In this document: piece by piece, positions 58,249 through 64,000 of the stretch | How positions within the stretch are numbered: the first letter of the stretch is position 1 | Layout of the letters: each line of letters starts with the position of its first letter | Origin: Pseudeuparius sepicola | Taxonomy: Eukaryota; Arthropoda; Insecta; Coleoptera; Anthribidae | DNA: 64,000 nt | Reading direction: 5' to 3' | NCBI GenBank assembly: GCA_963920635.1 | Contig: OY987300.1 | Coordinates: 58,983,415-59,047,414, forward strand | Translations under genes and position numbers: made by a program | The notes under the pieces: generated by a model | Seen by the model: the letters and a program-made list of their open reading frames with translations, nothing else | Told to the model about the DNA's origin: nothing | The model's database searches: none

Positions 58249-58474
58249 TCCCTATTTTATAATGCATAAATAAATAGTTTTTTGATAAACTTGTATATCG
58301 TATATTATGCTTTGAGATACCTGTATTTACAAAATAAGCTAAATCGTATCAAAAACTGGAAAGCTTGAATGTGCCCATAATAACATAGGTATTTTTAAAA
58401 TCATGAAACAAAACAAGTTGCATTTGGTTATGTATCTTTTCCTATATATCGTTGGTTGAACTAGAGATATAGTA

Positions 58475-58762
58475 ATGTCGGAGGAAATGAATGAATTAAC
58501 CCACGTCATGAAATTTCGTAAGCTAGAAATAGACGCAGAAAATGACCGTACTCTTTACAAGGCTATTAAACACTGGACAAACTTTACCCGCTTGTATAAA
58601 GTGGTAAATGCAGCCAACTTCAGAGCAAGATTAATTATCGTGAATGAAGAGAAAACTAGACTCGCACGGTCGCTCACTAAGAACGGAGAGACACTGTCAA
58701 CTTTGTTGTATGGCCAAGCACACCAATCTAAGAGACTGTGTTTAGAATTAGAGAGATCTTGA
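58475..58762 (+). CDS. Unassigned 95-codon ORF in pb intron 2
   Basis: This is an ATG-started, intron-free frame ending in TGA. The product is hydrophilic and basic-acidic mixed, with a heptad-like helical look (EMNELTHVMKFRKLEIDAEN, later VNEEKTRLARSLTKNGETL and RLCLELERS), no signal peptide and no membrane segment. Its codon use is more balanced than the neighbouring AT-rich frames, and a tatata word lies about 30 bp upstream, though no clear poly(A) signal follows closely. I do not recognise the family. It could be a small nested gene, a retrocopy or exon of something else, or a chance frame. Confidence 0.3.
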   Translation: MSEEMNELTHVMKFRKLEIDAENDRTLYKAIKHWTNFTRLYKVVNAANFRARLIIVNEEKTRLARSLTKNGETLSTLLYGQAHQSKRLCLELERS

Positions 58763-58959
58763 ATGTTTTGCTTAAATACTTCAAGCTATAATTTTTTACT
58801 ATAATACCTACTCATCACAATGAGTGCCACAACATGGTCCAATAATGTCAACAGTGTAAGAACGAATGATCAACTATTTAGTCGAACAGAGTTTTATCCT
58901 CTATATATGTTACTTGGAAAATTGGAACAAGATTGGAAATAATAATATGTAATCTTCGC

Positions 58960-59030
58960 ATAAAATGCAGTTTCAGTGCCGTATAGCGTGCAGTTTCAGT
59001 GCCGTATAGCGTGCAGCTTCAGTGCCCCCT
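58960..59030. repeat. 25-bp tandem repeat
   Basis: A gcagtttcagtgccgtatagc-type unit is repeated about 2.7 times (58,966-59,022), the last unit with one change. Confidence 0.75.
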
Positions 59031-59299
59031 ATAAAATTGAGGCAGACATTGTAGGACTCAACCACGTAAACTTATTCAATGCAAATAAGGCACCGGAGAG
59101 TACGAGAAGATGAACCTTCAATAATTCATAATTTGTCGTAATTACAATTGATGAAGTATACCTAATAGTGCGTATGTATTTTCTTGTGATGCTAGAATCG
59201 TATTTCAGAATCTGAATGACGAACATGGGCTAGTATACTATACGAAAATGACAAGCCTTCATGGCGAGCTTTTGAAATTTCCTTGACCAGGTCCGGAAT

Positions 59300-59640
59300 T
59301 GTGGCAGATTATTTCGTATTGCCATTTAAGTTGTATCCATCACCTCTTGCTGCCGAACGTCTTGATAACATAGCATTTGTTAACACCCCGCTTTATTGGG
59401 TTATTTATTAGGTGGCGGAGGGCCCGTAGTGCGAGATCTTAGCAGTTTAGGTCGCTTAAAGTAAACGGTTCGATTTGTTCGCGTTAATGGCCTCCGAATG
59501 TCGGCATCATAAGAGTTTCTCAGGGGTGTTCGATTAATGATGAAACAATTTCGATTGATTAATTTGCACGAAGTTCAGCTCCCATGATGAGGGGGGCTGG
59601 GTCTACAAGAGGAAATGTAGGGGAATGAGAAACGACAAGA
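59300..59640. promoter_or_regulatory. GC-richer intronic island 4, candidate enhancer
   Basis: Contains cgaacgtcttgataacatag ending catttg (59,354-59,379; the motif shared with 54,718-54,743), cgctttattgggttatttatta, ggtggcggagggcccgtag, tcgcgttaatggcctccga, gattaatgatgaaac and tcgattgattaatttgc. This dense mix of posterior-Hox/caudal-type TTTATT, TAAT and TGAT words with CpG-rich spacers is the best intronic enhancer candidate in the window. Function is inferred. Confidence 0.45.
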
Positions 59641-59877
59641 CAGCATTTAGGAGCTATCTAGATTATGATACAACTTTACTACTGCACAAAGTATATCCTT
59701 GAATCAGTTTGTTATCTATCTTCTAAAGTAACTATACAAATAAACTATTTTTCTAAGTTGTTCAAATACTAAATAACAAATAATGAATAATGGCTAGGCA
59801 CGAAGAAAACCTAGAATCGATAACAAAACTTGATCATATATACAGTAAAAATTGACCGTTGTATCAAATATAATAAT

Positions 59878-59965
59878 TTGTATTATGGTAAATAATACTA
59901 TAAGATTGACCAAAGGGATAACAAACATAATATAATACTATAAGATTGACCAAAGGGATAAACAT
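59878..59965. repeat. Tandem duplication of about 40 bp
   Basis: taatactataagattgacca followed by aagggataa is present twice (from about 59,886 and 59,932). Confidence 0.7.
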
Positions 59966-60021
59966 TATAAATTAACAAACAAACAATATAAATTTAAAAA
60001 TATGAGTGCTGAGTGAGTGCT

Positions 60022-60290
60022 GAGATAGTTTCAGAAAATTACGCTGGGTCTTCGGCTCTCTTGAGACCTTGAAAATTATTGTTGTCGATTTGAGTTTTTT
60101 TTTTGTATTGAGCGAAAAATTAGCCGGTAGATGACCATTTCCTTTTTACGTCGCTTAGCTGTCTCAAATTTGTATTTTTTGTTACCTTACGTTTTACTTT
60201 GTGGGGCGCAAAATAAGCCAGAAAATTGCTTTCACAATAAATAAATAAATTTCACAGCCTCTGGGTAATTTTCTGAAACTATCTAGGCAC
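60022..60290. repeat. Small TIR element
   Basis: Left gagatagtttcagaaaatta / c and right gtaattttctgaaactatct with a 220-bp interior. The ends are TAG/CTA-like. Non-coding. Confidence 0.6.
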
Positions 60291-61341
60291 CCGGTTGTAT
60301 AAAGATTGTCAATGCCATCAATTCTATGTCTCTTACATTAAACATAACATTAATATACAGGGTGTATAGGGTCAGCTTAACAACTACCGGTCAAATCTCA
60401 ATAGTTACTGGATAGCGCTATCTAAAGGGGCCCAAGTGCCATTTTGTCTTTTTTGAGATAAGGACACCAACCGCCTTAAAATATGAATAATTAATTATCA
60501 AAAAAGATTCAAGCGCCAAACTAGACCGTAGTGACCTCTTTTGATCAAGTTACCAAGTTGCATGTCATGAATTACAGAATTCTGCTTATCTTTAAAAGGA
60601 TCCAAGTACTGGAAAATCTGTGGAATGACGCTTGGATTTGTTTTGAAAACCAAAAACTTGTTTCTGAGTGTTGGATTTCTTTTGACATAGTCACTTGTGT
60701 GTGTTATGTGGTTACTTGTCATTTTTTAGACTTTAACGTTAGATGTTGGATGTGTAATAATAAAAATAATATTTTATCAAACAGAAACTTATGCCAAGAA
60801 GTAAGTATTAAATGTTTTTTTAAGGCTAGAAAACTAACATTTTGCTGATTTTAATAATCTATCATTATGTAGAACTATATAGCAATGCTTTTTGGCATAT
60901 AGATAGGTAGGATTATTAATTGTTTCAAGAATTATTCTAACTAGATAACTTTTTTATTCAGAAAAATGTAATATTAACTATTATATTTTGTTAGTTGCTT
61001 GGATCTTTTTGAAAAATTGAGTTTTTATTTTTTTAAGTACCTAAAGAACGATACTGCAGAAAATGGTGCCAAGAACAATAATATTGTTTTCGATGCTGAT
61101 TTTCAAGAGCCGTCGAGTCAAATACTTCATAAGCTATGTTTCTTGTCAAACATTTAATGCAAAATAATGATTATGCTTAAACAAATCCACATACATTTTT
61201 ATAATTTTATCCAAAAAGAACCAAGCGCCATTTTTCACTACGAAAACAAGATAAGTCAATTAACCTAAGATTTAGTTTAATCACCCTTCTCCACAAACCA
61301 TATAACAGAAGTCAGAAGAAAAGGCTTGTATGCACGTCTTA

Positions 61342-61593
61342 ATACAGAAAGAACGAAACTGTTGGTATATTTTACGTACATATATTTTAACTTAGAATCC
61401 GAGCCGGCTTTCGCCTTGCGGCATCATCAGGGGCTCATTGTCAAAAAGACAGAGAAAAACACACAAACATCGTGCACACTATTCGACAGCAGATAAACAT
61501 CTGCTGTCGAATAGTGCCGAATAGCCGGCTCGGATTCTAAGTTAAAATATATGTACGTAAAATATACCAACAGTTTCGTTCTTTCTGCATATA
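61342..61593. repeat. Fold-back element nested in element E
   Basis: The arms acagaaagaacgaaactgtt ... tagaatccgagccggct and their inverse, about 68 bp, flank a second inner palindrome (actattcgacagcagat / atctgctgtcgaatagt). A 13-bp atataacagaagt occurs on both sides (61,299 and 61,592), compatible with a target duplication or a flanking repeat. Confidence 0.75.
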
Positions 61594-61713
61594 ACAGAAG
61601 TAAAAAATATTGAAATACCGATTTTTGAAATTGTGAAATGTTTAAACTTAATTTTCTCAAAACTGTAAAATGGTGCTTGGACCCCTTTAGATAAGCGCTA
61701 TCCTACTGATATA

Positions 61714-62456
61714 CAGGGCGATGTAATTCTTTTTTTGAAATTAAATTATGGCAATATCTCCCAAAAGAATCAATGTGCTGAACTGAAATTTTGCACTGTT
61801 GTGTTTTTGGAGATATATAATAAGCTGCAAATGTCAATAATTTCTATGTATCTCACACAGGTTATCTTTTTGGTCTTGAAGGTCCATCATTTGAGTGTAT
61901 CTTTTCATTTTTCAATAAAAATTTAAAATTTATGCTTGTTTCATAACGATAAAATCAACCGTTTGCGTTGAAATAGCCAAATGTGATCCAAAATTCGAAA
62001 AATAAAATTTTTGCCTACCCTTTTCAATGTTGCAGTTGAATTGTACACTCAAAATGAAGGAAAAATGCCAAATGTGCATTGGGCAAAACACCATTGGCTT
62101 TCTTCAAATAGGGTGTGCCAAAATTTTGTCGAGTTCAAAAAAAATGAAAACAATGTTGGTATATTGTTGAAAGGGAATTCTTTCTTACTTTAATTTGGAG
62201 AACAGGTATTTTGCGTCACATTTTATCAGTTTCAACTCCAGCGGTTGATTGTATCGTTAGTAAAGAAGTATACACTTTTGTTGGCAAATGAAAAACTACA
62301 GTAAATTATGAACCAGTAAGACCAAACACATAACCTCAAAAAAAAACATAAGCACGATCCAAAAAACAAAGCAGTGCCAAATTTCAGTTCAGTAGTTTGA
62401 TTTGTTTGAGAGATATTGCCAAAATTCAATTCGAAAAAAAAAACTACAGCGCCCTG
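61714..62456. mobile_element. Fold-back element family D, complete copy
   Basis: It starts cagggcgatgtaattctttt after TA and ends agcgccctg before TA (62,457). Mirrored inner words: aattatggcaatatctccc / gagatattgccaaaattcaatt, gctgaactgaaattttgcac / gtgccaaatttcagttcag. The unique centre is about 61,850-62,330. A partial relative lies at 35,180-35,477. Confidence 0.75.
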
Positions 62457-62569
62457 TAGTAGCAGTAAGTATTGAGATTTCACCAGTAGTTGTTCAGCTC
62501 AATCATAATATTTTGGTACAAAATATATGCAGTTGTACCATTATTAATGGCATACCCTGTATAAATATT

Positions 62570-62885
62570 ACTGATTCAACTGAATCATAGATTATCACTG
62601 TTTTACCAAAAATCCGTTGATTTAAACTTTGGAAAGAAATCAATGCACTTTTATAGGAAAGTAATTTAGAAACTCCAGATTCCACAAAAGTGAGCGTATC
62701 TTTTTGCGGATTAATAGTTTAGAAAGGAGATGTTATAGGTATACTTGCGGCAAAATCTGAAACAAAAAAATAATTAAAACAGACATATAGGAACCTATAA
62801 AAGTTGGTGTACACATATTAAATAAAAATATGTTTTCAAAATGTATATCCACAATAAGATACAAGTTTATCAACAGAACAAATTA
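62570..62885. other. AT-rich intronic DNA, nothing recognised
   Basis: No coding or repeat signal. Confidence 0.5.
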
Positions 62886-62889
62886 ATTG

Positions 62890-63140
62890 AATATGAGAAC
62901 GGTCGGTACGGTAGAATCTCGTAAAATTCCAGGCACAATTCCGGGCGCCCTGCTAGCGTTGAAAGAGATCCAATTTAGGGGAATCCCGAGACTAAATCCG
63001 CCTCAAATTAGAGATAACTCTGGCATAATCCCGGCTTTGACTACTCATTGGTTGTAGCGCTTAGGTATATCTCTTGTCCTCCTTCATCCTTCATGGAGTT
63101 CTCGCGATAAGGGATCTAATTCCTTGTTCTAGCGTTGGTG
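62890..63140. promoter_or_regulatory. GC-richer intronic island 5
   Basis: ggtcggtacggtagaatctc, aattccgggcgccctgctag, gggaatcccgagactaaatc and cataatcccggctttgac stand out by CpG content. GGGAATCCCG resembles a Rel-type site and AATCCCG/TAATCCCG a bicoid/otx-type core. No frame is supported. Confidence 0.3.
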
Positions 63141-63394
63141 TTACGCAGGTAGGTAAATCCACAATGTAATGCATAGACAATTTTCTTTGACGCTATGTTC
63201 ATAATTATGTTATCAATTTATACAATCCAAATCAATCACGTCGTTAAATATAAAAAGAATAATTAGCGAGTTTTCACATAAACTATACATTTATTTTTAA
63301 GTTTCTAGAATCACTTCCAGACTACAATCGATTTGATGTATGTACATTTAACAATACATATATTGTTAAATTAATATATTTTTTAAGTATTTGT

Positions 63395-63480
63395 GGGGGG
63401 TCCCGACTTCCGAGTTATAAAAGGTGGTAAACAATGGCGGCGTTGAGTACGTTGTGGGTCTGAGTGTTTTTCTAAAAGTC
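63395..63480 (+). promoter_or_regulatory. TATA-like sequence in a GC-richer patch
   Basis: gtcccgacttccgagttata / aaaggtggtaaacaatggcggcg: a TATAAAAGG consensus TATA box at about 63,415-63,423, followed 30-35 bp on by cgttgagtacg. An in-frame ATG at 63,434 gives no recognisable protein. It may be an alternative pb promoter serving the homeodomain exon, or chance. Confidence 0.25.
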
Positions 63481-64000
63481 GACATTTTGAAGTAAAGTGG
63501 TGTGGAATGTATTCAGTGGGCTGCCTTAGGTTTAATATAAAATCTGCCGAGGAATATAGTGCTTATGTTAGCCATAAAGCTTTATCTACGCAACGTCATC
63601 TTTAATCAGATCACATTATCTTCATGCATGAAAAACGCATTAATTAAAATAAACGGGTTCCCCCAAAATTCCGGTTTAAAAAGTTGTAATCAATTTACCC
63701 GTCACTCAGAGGTTTTGCTTAGGGTTTATAAATTCATCCATTTATTCATATCAAAATCAAGAACGTGTCTTCCTGCCCATAATTCTGAAAGGAAAAATCG
63801 ATGGTTGCGTCATTAATTATTAGCCAACCCCCGTGAAAAATCAAAGGATGTTTATTTATAGAAAAAAATATAACAAAGAACTGCGTTAGCAACAAAGAGT
63901 GGAGGGTATATATAAATATCTCAGTATCATGCAACGCGACGGTAGATATTGCCTGTCGGCTGTATTGATTTCTGGTTAGGTCAAATAAAATTCTACATTA
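63481..64000. other. End of window, intronic DNA
   Basis: No homeobox exon or other gene is visible. Short frames at 63,559-63,816 and 63,746-63,934 have no domain. Confidence 0.5.

Larger units (their letters stand above)
60358..62563. mobile_element. TIR element E, split by a later insertion
   Basis: The left arm (cagggtgtatagggtcagct, taacaactaccggtcaaat, tggatagcgctatctaaagg) is mirrored on the right in two pieces: 61,660-61,711 (aaaatggtgcttggacccct, agataagcgctatcctact) and 62,459-62,563 (gtattgagatttcaccagta, gttgttcagctcaatc, the end ccctg near 62,559). The split is exactly at the element 61,714-62,456, so that element jumped into the right arm of this one. The interior also carries the fold-back at 61,342-61,593. 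Confidence 0.65.
34560..64000 (+). other. pb: pb intron 2, incomplete
   Basis: It begins gtagga at 34,560. I looked for the WFQNRRMK-coding word and other homeobox signatures on both strands to the end of the window and found none. The intron therefore exceeds 29.4 kb. It is a patchwork of transposon relics and isolated GC-richer islands, listed individually. Confidence 0.8.

Overview
The window is animal nuclear DNA, almost certainly from an insect. It is AT-rich and intron-dominated, packed with mariner/Tc1 transposons, fold-back elements and retroelement fragments, and has a few isolated GC-rich islands. The only cellular gene I can identify is the 5' part of a Hox gene of the proboscipedia (pb, also called maxillopedia or Hox2) class on the + strand. 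The insect order cannot be settled by eye. A beetle or another insect with a large genome would fit.

Layout. 1-21,800 is the region upstream of pb: AT-rich DNA, several compact GC-richer blocks that look like candidate cis-regulatory elements (strongest at 13,400-13,960), and transposon relics (a dead Tc1-type element at about 15,612-17,211, a CAGTGGCG-ended element at 18,487-18,898, and a composite at 19,944-21,424 holding a tRNA-like sequence). 21,870-22,560 is a sharply bounded CpG-rich island with a candidate core promoter and a first coding exon (22,381-22,558). Intron 1 (22,559-34,277) carries a strikingly intact mariner-superfamily transposon (23,109-25,048), a LINE 3' end and a broken mariner-like transposase. 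Exon 2 (34,278-34,559) encodes the Hox2/pb signature FINSQPSMAEFL and the YPWMKEKK hexapeptide. The rest of the window, at least 29.4 kb, is intron 2. No homeobox-encoding exon was found, so the homeodomain must lie beyond position 64,000.

Intron 2 is filled with long fold-back (terminal inverted repeat, TIR) elements, most with CAGGGTG-like ends at TA dinucleotides, plus a dead non-LTR retrotransposon, a dead Ty3/gypsy-type pol fragment and a dispersed SINE-like family. Between these lie GC-richer islands at about 50.4, 54.6, 56.4, 59.4 and 63 kb. Two pairs of these islands share short motifs, which makes them the best candidate intronic enhancers or insulators.

The most interesting observations are the intact, very young DD42D transposon inside the Hox intron, the phase-compatible exon 1/exon 2 pair, the paired island motifs, the nested element set at 60.4-62.6 kb, and an unexplained 95-codon ORF at 58,475. 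No CRISPR array or intact structural RNA gene was seen, and nothing resembles a microbial operon. All assignments were made by reading the sequence; none was checked against a database.
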